Below, piece by piece: positions 12,301 through 24,024 of a stretch of 64,000 nt of DNA. Source of the DNA: Podarcis raffonei (taxonomy: Eukaryota > Chordata > Lepidosauria > Squamata > Lacertidae); NCBI RefSeq assembly GCF_027172205.1, contig NC_070602.1:50921520-50985519 (forward strand), written 5' to 3'. Each line of letters opens with the position of its first letter. Position 1 is the stretch's first letter. The notes beneath the pieces were generated by a model that saw only the letters and a program-made list of their open reading frames with translations, was not told the DNA's origin and searched no databases. The position numbers and the translations under genes are program-made.

Positions 12301-13082
12301 CTGCTGCGTATTTTCCAGCCAAAGCCAAGTACATTTTAGCAGAGCTGAGCCCAATCTACTCACCTATTTTTGGCAGAGCAAAAAATATTCACATTCATTG
12401 ACATCCATGTGTAGCCACTGCTAATCCCATTCACTCTGTGACCACTGATTGAGTGTGATGAACCATGTGACCAAGCAGAGAGGAAAAAAGAAAATGCAAG
12501 GGCTTTTTCTTTCTTTTTAGAAAAAACGTATTGTTATAGGTCGGGGGAGGGGCAAGGCCAGCCAAACCGCTAGAGTCAGTAAAGGGTTAGAATCTGAACA
12601 AACTTGTAAATTCCTGAATTTAGCAAGGGCTAGGAATAACACCAGTTCATCTCCTAATGAGACCAGCCTGGTGATGGTTTCTGGGGGTGGGCTCTTGAAG
12701 GAACAATGGTGCTGATGGGAAACAAAACATGACTTGGGTGTGATTGCACCCATTTGGGGGCATAGGTTTGGCCGCCTCTCAAGATATCACTGCCAAATTC
12801 ATCAAGAGGGTTCCTGAGGTGGGGGTAATAGACTTTGTCACTGTCCAAAAAGGTACCAAAAGTTTGTAGCAACCTTTTGTATGGGACCATATAGCAGACT
12901 GACTGTCAAATGGATTGTCCCTGAAATGGTACAGTCCTTTCACAGGATGGTGGCATCTCTAGATGCATATTAGGAATGGCTTCTTTGAAAGGACTACCAA
13001 GTTAGGATCTTTCCAAATCAATAGCTTACAAGTCAGGGGGAAAAACCCCTCAGCCTTCTTCCAAACATGTAAAATGAAACTA

Positions 13083-13209
13083 GAGAACTTATGGCTCTCT
13101 AGTTGTTGTTCAGCAACAACTCACATAATCCCTGATCATTGGCCATGCTAACTTTGGTTAACAGGAGTTGGAATTCAACATCTTCCGGGTCACAGGTTCC
13201 TCGCTCCTG
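13083..13209. mobile_element. hAT-like MITE, CAGGGGTGGGGAACC family (diverged)
   Basis: GAGAACTTATGGCTCTC at the left and CACAGGTTCCTCGCTCCTG at the right, with the typical CTGATCATTGGCCATGC centre. Old copy. Confidence 0.6.
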
Positions 13210-13397
13210 ATGTAAAAGCTGCCCTATGCGGGAACATATTGACATAGGGATACTTCCAAACAAGCATTCTGTAATGGTTTAATCCAATCAGAGGACTGCA
13301 CCATATCAAAACTATATGCTTGAGTAGGCTCTGACAGCTGTTTCAAAGCTACTTGAACATATTTTCTTTAATCTCCCAGCAATAAGTAGAAACTCTA

Positions 13398-13402
<5 letters not shown>

Positions 13403-13479
<77 letters not shown>
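13403..13479. repeat. Compound (CT)n(CA)n microsatellite
   Basis: About 22 CT units followed directly by about 16 CA units, 77 bp without interruption. Confidence 0.95.
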
Positions 13480-13481
<2 letters not shown>

Positions 13482-13840
13482 AGCATACAACCTCTGAAAT
13501 GAAGCTAAAGATCCATTTGTGTCCCTGGAAAAATATTAACTGTCTGCATGCAACAATATTCTAGTCTGCACACCTATATGAATATTCAAGCCATTTTGTC
13601 CCCCTATTATACAGTGCTTATACAACATAAACAAAAGTTGGACCAAGTTCTATGGGTCCACAATGCTGACCTTCCACAACCCATAGCCAGAACTTGAGTC
13701 TGGTCAAGTCATTTCCTCAGCCACCTCCTTTACACGTAAGTCTTGGCTTCTCTCCCTCAAGCCTGCTACTGGTCATCCCAGGCCTATCAACAGTTTTGTT
13801 GTTTCCTTCTGGACCTAGCTCCATCGGTGTCTACTGCTAA

Positions 13841-13896
13841 GTAAGTGCCACTGTGTTTAATGGGGCTTACTCTCCCAAGTAAGCATGCACAGGATT
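13841..13896. repeat. AGTAAGTCC-type palindromic repeat (partial)
   Basis: TTTAATGGGGCTTACTCTCCCAAGTAAGCATGCACAGGATT region, the right half of the palindromic repeat described at 8851. Confidence 0.5.
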
Positions 13897-14001
13897 ACCT
13901 CAATGCTCTTCTGTTTTGCCCCACATCCAATCAATGCTCCTGCATCTTTCCTTCTCTCTGATGCTCCAAAAGATGTCCGCATTCTTCTGATGTTTTGCTT
14001 C

Positions 14002-14389
14002 AGGTAAAGGTAAAGGCAAAGGACCCCTGGATGGTTAAGTCCAGTCAAAGGTGACTATGGGGTTGCAGCGTTCATCTTGCTTTCAGGCCGAGGGAGCAGG
14101 CGTTTGTCCACAGATAGGTTTCTGGGTCATGTGGCCAGCATGACTAAACTGCTTCTGGCGCAACAGAACACCGTGATGGAAACCAAAGTGCACAGAAACA
14201 CCATTTACCTTCCCACTGCAGCAGTACCTATTTATCTACTTGCACTAGTATGCTTTCAAACTGCTAGGTTGGCAGGAGCTGGGACAGAGCAACGGGAGCT
14301 CACCCCATTGTGGGGATTCGAACTATTGACCTTCTGATCAGCAAGCCCAAGAGGCTCAGCAGTTTAGACCACAGCGCCACCCGCGTCCT
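14002..14389 (-). mobile_element. tRNA-derived squamate SINE
   Basis: On the minus strand it begins near GGACGCGGGTGGCGCTGTGG, an A-box-like region, followed by the B-box-like GGTCAATAGTTCGAATCC. The body contains GCAAGTAGATAAATAGGTAC and the 3' end CCTTTACCTTTACCT. The family is shared with 24025 and 59071. This copy is the most diverged of the three, and I see no clear duplication. Confidence 0.8.
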
Positions 14390-14550
14390 TTCAATTGACT
14401 GCTTATCTTAGGGTTGTTCTCTGAAGGGCTTGAATAGAGTTTTGGAAATGGTCTGACTTGGACAATAGGAGCTATTGCTTTGATCAATACCTAGATGGAA
14501 AGTTATCTCCAAGGAGTAGTTTTGTGAGGTTTGACTCTTGGTCTCATTCG

Positions 14551-14591
14551 CATACCCTCCAGCATTTCTCCGGTGAAAATAGGGACATCCT
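14551..14591. mobile_element. Half MITE, CATACCCTCCAGCATTTCTC end
   Basis: Matches the left end of the 14811-14947 family and stops where the L2 3' tail begins, so it may have been cut by that insertion. Confidence 0.45.
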
Positions 14592-14594
14592 ATT

Positions 14595-14779
14595 CTATTA
14601 TTATTATTATTACTACTACGACTACGACGACGACGACTACTACTAATACCCCATCCTTTCAACTGGGTTGCCGCAGGCACTCTGGGCAGTTTCCAACATA
14701 ATAAAACATTAAACATTTTAAAAAACCTTCCCTATACAGGGCTGCCTTCAGATGTCTTCTAAAAGTTGTATAGTTAACT
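14595..14779 (-). mobile_element. L2-type LINE 3' end with trinucleotide tail
   Basis: On the minus strand: TCTAGAAGACATCTGAAGGCAGCCC-like start, AATGTTTTATTATG, then GCCCAGAGTGCCTGCGGCAA, ending in a decayed trinucleotide array (14595-14648; ATT, ACT and CGA units as read on plus). Confidence 0.7.
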
Positions 14780-14810
14780 TATCTCCTAGGCTTGGGACAT
14801 CACATAACTC

Positions 14811-14947
14811 CATACACACCAACATTTCTCCAATGAAAATAGGGATGTCCTAAGGAAAAGTGGGACATTCCAGGATCAAATCAGAAACTGGGGTGGCTTC
14901 TGTAAATCTAGGACTGTCCATGAAAAATGTGGACACTTGGAGGATCT
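14811..14947. mobile_element. MITE, CATACCCTCCAACATTTCTC family
   Basis: CATACACACCAACATTTCTC at the left and GGACACTTGGAGGATCTG at the right are inverted relatives. The interior AATAGGGATGTCCTAAGG matches other copies at 7862, 14551 and 63405. Confidence 0.6.
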
Positions 14948-15364
14948 GCATTACCATGTCCTCCCCATCTCTTCTAACTTGCTTCTGAATTTTCCTGAGA
15001 TTACATTTTGGAGTTTCAGACTTGCTATTATTATCGTTACTATTCCTGGCTCTTTTACTTACAGGTGTGGTTCTCCCCACTCTCTCTGGCCTAGCTATGG
15101 AAGGACCAGGCTGTGTAACCAAAACAATGACTCAAAGGCCCTGGCTCATGTTCAGCAGAAACATGTTTTAGCCAGAAGGATTCTTAAAGAGGCCTTTCTA
15201 AGGGCTTGCTGGCTTGTATCAGACTGTATATTCTGGGACTACCACCCCGTCCCTCACTATTGGCTGGTGGGGCAGGAGGCTCACCATTCCTCTGCTGATT
15301 TATAGAATACTAGGGAAAGCCAAAGAGAAGGGTCATTCTGTGCAAACTCTGGTTATTCTCTCAG

Positions 15365-15595
15365 AGAATACCTTCTTGGTATTCTCTACAGAGAAGGCCT
15401 TCTTGGTAGTGGTACCCTCCCTGTGGAACGCCCTCCCTTCTGATGTCAAGGAGATAAAGAACTACATAACTTTTAGAAGACATCTGAAGGCAGCCCTGTA
15501 ACAGGAAGTTTTTAATGTTTGATGTTTTATTATGTTTTATATATGCTGTAAGCCACCCAGAGTGGCTGGGGAAACCCAGGCAGATGGGTGGGGTG

Positions 15596-15633
<38 letters not shown>
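15365..15633 (+). mobile_element. L2-type LINE ORF end, 3' UTR and (ATT)n tail
   Basis: A short frame reads VVPSLWNALPSDVKEIKNY and then TFRRHLKAAL, the conserved C-terminus of L2-clade ORF2. It is followed by AGTTTTTAATGTTTGATG, CACCCAGAGTGGCTGGGG and an (ATT)12 tail (15598-15633). A small internal duplication of CCTTCTTGGTATTCTCT-like sequence lies at 15365-15410. 5'-truncated. Confidence 0.75.
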
Positions 15634-15634
<1 letters not shown>

Positions 15635-15784
15635 GTCACCCCCAACTCTGCCAATAGAAAAGTTTCTCCTCCTTTTCCAGGTTGACAGTCCTTTACTCCT
15701 AGTCCAGATGAAGATGTGAGCTACACAAGCATGCACAAGGGGCAGATTTACCAGGCAATGCAAGGACAGGGATCCTTCTCAATA

Positions 15785-16536
15785 CAGTGGTACCTCGCAA
15801 GACGAAATTAATTCGTTCCGCGAGTTTTTTCTTCTTGCGAGTTTTTTGTCTTGCGAAGCACGGTTTCCCATAGGAATGCATTGAAAATCAATTAATGCGT
15901 TCCTATGGAAACCGCTTGCCGGGCTGGCGGTGCGGAGAAGGGCTTTTCTCCCCACCGCAAGCCTTCAGGACAGGTTCGGGAACAGAGGGGAAGGCGCGCT
16001 GCGCTTCTCCTCTGTTCCCGGAGCTTGCGGGGCTTGCGGTGAGGAGAAAGGCTTTCCTCCCCACCGCCAACATTCAGAACAGCATTCTGAATGTTGGCGG
16101 TGGGAAGGAAAACCCTCCTCCCACCGCAAGTCTTCAGGACAGGTCCAGGAACAGAGGGGAAGGCGCGTTGCGCTTCTCCTCTGTCCCTGGACCTGTTCTG
16201 AAGGCTGGCGGTCCACCGCCAGCCTTCAGAACAGCCGTCCGAAGGCTGGCGCGGGGAGAAGGGCTCTCCGCCCCACCGCCAGCCTTCGGAGGAGCCTTCC
16301 GAAGCCTGGCGGGGGGAGGAGGTCTCTCCGCCCCACCGCCAGCCTTCGGAGGAGGTCCGAGGACAGTGGGGAAGACGCGCTGTGCTTCCCCGCTGTCCCC
16401 GGAGATTTCCCTATGGGCTTTCGTCTTGCGAAGGAAGCCCATAGGGAAATTTGTCTGGCGAAGCACCTCGAAAAACAGAAAACTCTTCTTGCGAGTTTTC
16501 CGTCTTGCGAGGCATTCGTCTTGCGAGGTACCACTG
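15785..16536. mobile_element. 752-bp Tigger-like MITE of GC-rich hairpins
   Basis: Ends CAGTGGTACCTCGCAAGACG and GTCTTGCGAGGTACCACTG are inverted and flanked by TA. Subterminal TCTTGCGA motifs repeat. The core is very GC-rich and self-complementary: a 19-bp perfect stem with a 5-nt loop at 16061-16103, and three hairpin modules of about 50 bp (near 15977, 16142 and 16358) with arms like GAACAGAGG/CCTCTGTTC. Repeated ACCGCCAGCCTTC units lie between. Long reading frames through it on both strands follow from the GC-rich repeats and encode nothing recognised. Confidence 0.85.
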
Positions 16537-17421
16537 TATGTGTGTGCATGTGGGAGAATATTGCCATCTTACTGGCAGATAAGAAAAGGTCACACGCCTC
16601 TTCCAGCAGGAATTAGATGGAAACAGACTATCTGTGTATCTGTACTTTAGAGGAGAAACCACAGTTTGCACACTGTACAAGCAGCTGGCTTGAAGCCTGA
16701 CCAAGCCATGTCCAGCTGTTCTGCATCCTGGCTGGAGAGCATCCTTTCACTGAAGTGATACAAAACATAAGCAGCTACTAAGGAAGAGCCAGCAAATCTC
16801 CACATATCTCAGCAGGAAATCAAAACACCCGCTCCCCCAACATGCACCAGATGCAGGGCCATCCCAAGGCAAGAGGAGGGGTAGAGGGAAAATCAGAGTT
16901 GGACTGGGGGGATTACATCATGCCATGGATCAACCCATAAGCTTGTCCAGCTGAGGCTGTGCCAGGAGGTCCAGATGACTCAGAAGTGTGCTGCATGCAT
17001 CTCCAGCTCTGTTCTCTCTTTCTTCCCTAGTCACTCTCTTTTTGAACTAGTCCCTTTCTTTTCTTGCTTACCCTTCCCTCAGAAACACATGAAGTGGAGT
17101 GCATCAAGTCACTGAGGTGTCTGTGTGAGTGAACACTGGTCTGGGGCCTGCAAGGCCTGTGTCCTGAGGCAATGACCACAGCGAGGACAATTCCTCATTT
17201 GCCATATCTGAGCCCGCTGAAGTCAAAAGGAATTTGTGTTCTGAAGTGTAGGTGGGTTCCCATGAGGCAAGACACAGTGATAACAGCAAGAACCTTTATT
17301 GAACTAACAGAACTGGGCAACAGGGGTAAAGCAACTGCTTATATACATTTCTGAAGGCCTGGGCCACTCCCACTCCCAACGTGATTGGCTGTCTAAACTT
17401 CCAAGCTGTGAATCATGACTC

Positions 17422-17667
17422 AGAAGAGTTTGGATTTGATATCCCGCCTTTCACTCCCCTTCAGGAGTCTCAAAGCGGCTAACAATCTCCTTTCCCTTCC
17501 TCCCCCACAACAAACACTCTGTGAGGTGAGTGGGGCTGAGAGACTTCAAAGAAGTGTGACTGGCCCAAGGTCACCCAGCAGCTGCATGTGGAGGAGCGGA
17601 GACGCGAACCCGGTTCCCCAGATTACGTGACTACCGCTCTTAACCACTACACCACACTGGCTCTCTC
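17422..17667 (-). mobile_element. Sauria SINE
   Basis: On the minus strand it runs GAGAGCCAGTGTGGTGTAGTG (tRNA-like head), a B box region GGGTTCGCGTCTCC, CACATGCAGCTGCTGGGTGA, and the end GATATCAAATCCAAACTCTTCT. This matches the squamate Sauria SINE, whose tail is shared with Bov-B LINEs. Nearly full length. Confidence 0.9.
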
Positions 17668-19249
17668 AGAGTTTAAGGGCCAATGGCAGAGGACCAAATC
17701 CTGAAATGTTCTGTGATTGGATATCATGTATCGAATAAAAACACTGGGGCTCAGAATCCTTAGTCCAGACTCCAGCTCAGGTAAACCGAATACAGACCAC
17801 CGAATACATAACATGTTCCATACTATGAAAGGCAGGCTTCACTGGAGCCACCTAGAACCTACTTAAAGCAGAGGCTTTTGGTACTATTTCTTGATGGGGC
17901 AACTCCCTGATAGAATCACCATTCTCTTTTCTTAACTAAAATACAGCTCCCTTAACTAAAATATAGCACAGCTACATAGCGGGAATGTGTGACATGGAAC
18001 TGATGTCTTGCCATAATAGCACCACCAGCAAACTAGAAATCCAGGGGTTTGCCCTGGGTACAAAACCTCCTCCTTATAGCTCTGCTTCTATGTACTAAAA
18101 TTCAGCACTCTTATCTTGCTTTGTGACACAAAGTTTATGTTCTAGATTTGATTCCTGCTGCTGGACTCGATACATCCCAAGTTCTAGCAACAGCACTGAA
18201 AGGACATTCCAAAGACCAACTTGGTTCTCTCAGTTGTGGTTCAGTGAAGTGCAATGTTAGAAATGAGCAAGGCACCAGACACATTTTGCTACTACTCCCT
18301 TGGGTCCAACTGTGACTATGTGAAGATTTATGAGTGCTAGGCTGGCGGCCACAGTTTAAAAGCCTCTGCCTTAGTCCATAGTTAATACCATTTCCACTGT
18401 GTGTGTTTCTCCTTCTTGCCAAGCAGTAGCAAGATTCCGGGGGGGGGGGGTTCCAGGCACACACTCAGGGTCGTGTTCCCATTGGGAAGTTGAGGCACAG
18501 TGGAGACTGGTGTCTTTGAGAAATATGATTTATTTTACACAAATTTATACCTAGAAATTGGAGGGGGCACAGAACATTATGCTGCAAGTGTCCCTCGTGT
18601 CTCCTCCCATAGCTTCAGTAAGCTTGGGTCCAAATCAGCAGCCATTCATGGCCTCTGGTTTCTCAGTGCAGCCTCCTCTAGCCAGCACTGAATGGTGCTC
18701 TCCCCCACTTCCTCCTTCTTGTTCCCAGAACACCTTGCCAAGAAACCCACCTCACCTTCTGCCTGCTCGCCCCCCTTCTTCAGACCTGTTTTTTAAAAGG
18801 AAACAATTTTCCTGTGTGACATCATGCCTCCTGTAACCTCCCTCTCCCAACTGTGCTATTTCTTTTGCTAACTAAGACACAGCTGGGGGGGAAGGACAGC
18901 ACCTGCCTGGTCAATTGCTCTTTAATGGACCGGCACTTAATTCTCCTTGTGTTCTTAATGGCATCGCTATCAGTGATCTCCTGAACAGGAGAACTGTTTC
19001 GACCTGTATTTTAAAGCTAGCATCTGGTATATTCCCTTCATCCTACAAAACCCCGCTAAATTCTACCCCTTTATTAACTTCTAATGTTCACTGACTCTAG
19101 CAATTATGGGTGCCCTTGGACCCCCACACTCTGTTACTTCAGATCTGTAACAATATATGTAGGTATCTCAGACTATTTATGGGAATCCAAGACTATGACC
19201 TGTGTCATTGCATTGAAAAGGAGCTTTTCCAAGAGAATCAAGTATATTA

Positions 19250-19340
19250 AGCTGCAATTCTGTGCATTATTACTTTGAGAGTAAATCCCATTGAACTCTG
19301 TGTGACATACTTCTGAGTAAAAATGCTTAGGATGGTGCTG
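19250..19340. repeat. AGTAAGTCC-type palindromic repeat
   Basis: GCTGCAATTCTGTGCATTATT, then GAGTAAATCCCATTGAACTC and CTTCTGAGTAAAAATGCTTAGG. Near-complete copy of the repeat at 8851. Confidence 0.55.
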
Positions 19341-20154
19341 TATATTTCTTATCCATCCATCTTTCCCAAGACCCAGAAGGATCAAAATGCCAACTATCTG
19401 TGGTTGCTCTCAGGACCAAGGCCAGAGCTTCAAGAAGGAAGTTGTCATGATAATAGAAGCAAAGAAGAGGCACCTAAGTAAGAGCCTTGTGGCTGTATCT
19501 CCGTCTTTCAGACTCACTCTCTTGCCACATGGAGCATAGCGAAGATTATCATCAGCAGAAAGACGGTTGCTTGTTTGCTTAGAGATTATAGGAAAAGCAA
19601 GCTCTAAAGTCTAAAGAATCAGTAACCACTGCTGCTTACCTGCTTACAAAGGGAACTGTCAGAACCATCTCTCTGAAGATGAAGGCACACACAAAACTGA
19701 CACATGCATACTGTGTTCAATTGAACATATAAGAGGGGTGAATCCCTCCTCTACCCCACATCAGTATCAAATGAAAATGATTTCCTGTGCAAGATCTATT
19801 CTACCCAGTACCAGTTTTGCCCAGTTAAAATTCTTGCTTACCCTACAAACATGGTCACTCAAACATTATAATACAATACAATGACGTCAACCAAACTTGA
19901 CTTTTTGCCAGTGAATTTTGACATATTGAACCAGCAAGGTGAACCTATTGGCATTGCAAATTGAATCATGGTTCAAAATCCTAGTGGAAGCATTGGCCCT
20001 CGTGGTATCATGAGTACCAGATCAGTTCAGCACTCTGTAAATCTCTGAAAACTTTAGTGGATTTCAATGATTAAAAAACAACAACAACCCAAGAATATAT
20101 CTTGGCTTCTATATCCCAACCACCAGAAAGCAATCAAATGGCACATGCATGTTA

Positions 20155-20291
20155 AGCTCCTTCCTTGGAGGTTTTTAAGCAGAGGTTGGATGGCCATCTG
20201 TCATGGATGTTTTAGCTGAGATTCCTGCATTGCAGGGGGTTGAACTAGATGACCCTTGGGTCCTTGACAAGATTCTGTTATTCTATGATTC
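20155..20291 (+). mobile_element. CR1 LINE 3' end
   Basis: GGAGGTTTTTAAGCAGAGGTTGGATGG, then ATTCCTGCATTGCAGGGGG, then ACTAGATGACCCTTGG and a TTCTATGATTC terminus, which is the conserved CR1 3' end. 5'-truncated. A sister copy with more upstream sequence is at 22790-23034. Confidence 0.85.
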
Positions 20292-20349
20292 CTTCTTCTG
20301 CTCTTTCCTCTCTTTTCTTAGGCCTTCTCACAGCATGTAGATAATTTAT

Positions 20350-20640
20350 GAAAGTTGCTGCCACAAGATGCGGTAATGGCCACTGATATAGATGGCTTCA
20401 AAAGGGATCGAGATAAATCCATGGAGGAGTCTCAATGGCTACTAGCCACAATGGCTACATGCAACCTCCAATACATGGCTGCATGCAAGATGCTGAAGAG
20501 CAAGAGCAGGAGAGGGTCACTGCCTTCATGTCCCATCTGTGGGATTTCTAGAGAAAATTGTTTGGTCATTGTGGGAAACATAATCCTGGGCTAGATGTGT
20601 CCATTAGTCTGATCCAGCAGGGTTTTCATGTTCTTCTGAT
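20350..20640 (+). mobile_element. CR1 LINE 3' end, second subfamily
   Basis: Contains CATGGAGGAGTCTCAATGGC, GAGCAGGAGAGGGTCACTGC and the terminus CTGATCCAGCAGGGTTTTC followed by ATGTTCTTCTGATG. The same tail follows a CR1 RT segment at 45640-45970. Confidence 0.7.
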
Positions 20641-21367
20641 GGTCATGTCACTGGAAGCATGGCAGTACTGAAGCTGGTCCCTGTATCCCTCACAAGCACA
20701 GGGAAAAGGGCAAGAGGGAGAAAAGCCAACTGATCTCACATCCCCACACAGATTCAAGAGCAGTTCAAAGAGAGGATGATAGCAAAGTATACTACTTGCT
20801 ATGGAGAAACAGGGATGCACTCTCCAGCCTTGGGCTGCTCTAATCTTTCTATGACTACATCATTTCATCCTCCTTCCATAGTGTAGGAAGGTGTACCATA
20901 TTCATACACTTGTGAGAGAGTCATTGAAACCTGTATGGTTTTATAGATTGCCTGTACAGACAGCACTTTCAGCCCACATTAAAATTCAGAATGTTAATGT
21001 TCAAGAAAAGGCATTTCCAGTTGGACATTTTTCTACTCAAAGAAGATGCTTTAGCTAAGAATGCTTCTAAGAGGAGGCAATTTCCAGCCAGAATTTGTGC
21101 ACTCTTAGGCATCAAAATGCAAGGCAGTTCTCCAGCACATGCAATGATATTGTTAACATCTGCAGCTCATGTTAGAAACATGCCTATGCCCCCACCCTCT
21201 GATGGGTGTTTAATAAGTTTACTCTGCAAATATTTTCACATACTTTCTTCCTTATAACTTTCCTTTAAATTGGTTTTTAAAACACTTGCAAGGCGTTTTC
21301 TTACTTTTCTGCCACCAGCAGCCACCAACCATTTGAATCGTAGTTTAGACTGTCACCTGATAGTTGA

Positions 21368-21500
21368 TTATTATTTTTATTATTTATTAAATTTGTATAA
21401 CACCCTTCATCTACAGATCTCAGGGCAGTTCACAACATTAAAATATAAGATAAAAAGACAAAATACATAAGAAAAACAAAAACAAAGCAATAACAAACCC
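21368..21500 (-). mobile_element. LINE 3' tail (TTGTGAACTGCCCTGAG type)
   Basis: On plus: ATTATTTTTATTATTTATT, then TTTGTATAACACCCTTCATC, CAGATCTCAGGGCAGTTCAC. The A-rich end lies left, so it is minus-oriented. Related tails at 1926, 26416, 27897 and 44486. Confidence 0.5.
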
Positions 21501-22069
21501 CTCCCCTGCAAAGATAAGCCTGAACTGAATGAGTTTACAGCCGCATAAGACATTTCCAGCACTCTCACTCTTCACTGCTAAACTAATTAACTAGATAACT
21601 ATAACTCAAAATATGCTATGGATCAACTAACTGTTTGCAGCTGATAAAATGGGAAGTGTGACACTTTCTATGTAGGCCACAGTGCTGGGCTGGCATCAGC
21701 TCTCCAGAGACATCTGTGTACCTCTCACAGCAGCTGGGAGAGCTTCCTGCTGCACTAAGGAATCCAGCAGAACTGGAAACTGGTAAGGATTCCTGGCTAG
21801 TCTTTTAATTCCAGTTTTTTTGGAGGTGGGGAGGGGTGCTCAGGCAGAATTAAATGCATATGGCCCTTTTCAATTAACAGACTTTTTCATCCACTGTGAA
21901 CACAGTATTTGCTGCTTTTAAACAAAAGAAAATGGAGCAAAAGAAAAAGAAAAAAGCACCTATGTATTAACTTCATAATGAACAACTGTAGCCTGGAAAC
22001 GGCCCTAAACTGATATGAACTCACAATCTCAATGCAGTGCGATACCAGTTATGCTCAGTGTAAACAGCC

Positions 22070-22127
22070 CAGGGCTGATGGGAGTTGTAGTCCGAAACAT
22101 CTGGAGGGCACCAGGTTGGAAAAGGCT
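22070..22127. mobile_element. Half copy of CAGGGGTAGCC/CAGGGGTGGGG hAT-like MITE
   Basis: GGGCTGATGGGAGTTGTAGT, then ACATCTGGAGGGCACCAGG. Right arm only. Confidence 0.6.
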
Positions 22128-22287
22128 GAATTAGGGCTTCTGTTAGAAACCAGAGAACTGGGTGGACTTCCATCCTAGCTCGGTGGAAGCTGGTTTAACA
22201 GCCAAAGGCCTTGTCCATCTCAATTCTCCCCTTTTTGTATGTCCAGCTCCAGAGCTCTTTCCCTTGCTCTGTTCACCATAGTTTCCT

Positions 22288-22490
22288 ATGAAGGGCCCTG
22301 CTGGATCAGACCAAAGGCCTATGTAATCCAGCATCCTGGATTCTCACAGCTGCCAGCCTGTAGGAAACCTGTCAGCCTGTAAACATGATAACAATAGCCC
22401 TCTTCCATTCCTGATCCCTTACATACCGTCTCTGATTCTGGAAGTAGTGCTACACAGCCATCCTGATTAGTAGTCCTTGAGAGCTTTATC
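22288..22490 (-). mobile_element. CR1 LINE 3' end, second subfamily
   Basis: Reverse complement of the 20350-20640 type: GGGCCCTGCTGGATCAGACC, then CCAGCATCCTGGATTCTCAC and further on TGGAAGTAGTGCTACACAGC. Confidence 0.7.
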
Positions 22491-22789
22491 CTTCAGGTCC
22501 TCCCCTCTCAGGTGCTACTTCCGCTTCAGTGTGGCCATTCTGCCAGACCCAAGGTCAGGAAAACAATTGCCTTGCAGGATACAATCCCCAGGTAACTTCT
22601 GTGTTGCCAGATACTAGCAACTGGCCCTTGTTCCCCGGAGCCAGAAAATTGGCAGGTGCAATGTCTGGTGGTGGCAAAAACAACACAGTAGCCAGGTCAC
22701 CCAAACTGTGGTACCCCAATCAGTGATGACAGCACCCAGTTGTTCAATGCATGGAGCAAGCTTGTTTTCTCCTGATCCAGAGGGTAGGA

Positions 22790-23034
22790 CTTGAACCAAT
22801 GGATTCAAGTTACAGGAAAGGAGATTCCGACTAAACGTTAGGAAGAAGTTTCTGACAGTAACAGCTGTTTGACAGCGGAATGGACTCCCTCGGAAGGTGG
22901 TGGACTCTCCTTTATTGGAGGTTTTTAAGCAGAGGTTGGGTGGACATCTATCACAGATGCTTTAGCTGAGATTCCTGCATTGCAGGGGGTTGGACTAGAT
23001 GACCCTTGGGATCCTTTCCAACTCTACAATTCTG
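22790..23034 (+). mobile_element. CR1 LINE 3' end
   Basis: AAAGGAGATTCCGACTAAAC, AGGAAGAAGTTTCTGACAG, GAGGTTTTTAAGCAGAGG, ATTCCTGCATTGCAGGGGG, then CTTTCCAACTCTACAATTCT. Runs from the end of ORF2 into the 3' UTR of the same subfamily as 20155. Confidence 0.85.
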
Positions 23035-23639
23035 GAAACTTAAAAAAACTTCTTGGCTAATTTTAATGTGTTGCCATTCACTGTCCCAAAAGACAAAGCA
23101 GGTTGGTTCATTGTGGGTTTAAAAACTCAGAAAAAGATAAATTCCATGGCTCACCACGTCAGGGGCATAAAACCAATGAAAGGACTAGTGACCACTGGTT
23201 AAGAAACCAAAATAAAGCACAAAAGGTGACTGTGTCTGAAACAACATCTGAGAGGTGCCGTCTTAGTCGCGGCATTAATGAAAACAACGAATGAATAGGA
23301 GCATTCTGGCAAGATTCAACAAAGTCTACAGCTGACAATAGAAAGGTTAAAGCAGCAAGTACAATAATATGATGAGAAAGTTCACTGCAATCTGTAAGTA
23401 AACATAGCATGGAAGATTAACCTTACTTTTAAAGACTCCTTTCAAGTTTGAAACCCACGCACAGGTTTCCAAAGTCAAAACAGGAAGCCCTGTGCCAAGC
23501 TAGAAGAGTCCACTAGGATGTACTTAACGACCTGATAAATTAAGAAACAAGTGAGCCCTGCGGCAAAATGTTGTGACGTTGAGTACTGTTTAAGTTTCCA
23601 GCCATGTCCTTTCCCACACTACTCCATTCCATTCTTCCC

Positions 23640-23667
23640 CTGCCCCCACCCCCACCCCCACCCCCAA
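23640..23667. repeat. (CCCCCA)n short tandem repeat
   Basis: Four to five C-rich hexamers; G-rich on the minus strand, potentially quadruplex-forming. Confidence 0.85.
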
Positions 23668-24024
23668 TTTTCCGCACAGTAGCCCACTTCAGGCATTTTA
23701 AATGCATGTGAAATAAACTCCGGGGGGGGAGGGGAGTCATGTTATCCCAGACCTCCCCAACTAACCAACAAAAAAAGAGCTTCAATTTTCAAAAGCAAAA
23801 AATTGGAAGGGCCAAGAGGGCTTGGCAGAAGAGCCATGTTGGGGACCTTCATTTCCCAGCCATGACCACAAACAAAGGGGATAATAGATAAACCAGTTAT
23901 GGACATCCAACTCTCATGGACGAGAGGGGTTGTCGCAAAACCAATGATTGTTACCACCAGAAAGAGGCATGGATACAAATAACACACTGGGCCCAGACGA
24001 TCCTGCTGGCAGTCCAATTCCCAT

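Noticed and set aside
12207-12401. Poly-leucine/isoleucine frames over ATT arrays (also 48572, 63390)
   Set aside because: Translations of microsatellite DNA in the L2 tails.
13403-13479. Possible CRISPR-like or regular array
   Set aside because: It is a dinucleotide microsatellite; no spaced repeats of CRISPR type occur anywhere in the window.
15895-16650. Plus-strand frame of 251 codons and overlapping frames on both strands
   Set aside because: They lie almost wholly within the hairpin MITE, and their repeats mirror the DNA repeats.
17415-17630. Frames across the Sauria SINEs (also 43823-44155)
   Set aside because: The same peptide appears in both because the SINE is repeated; non-coding retroposon.
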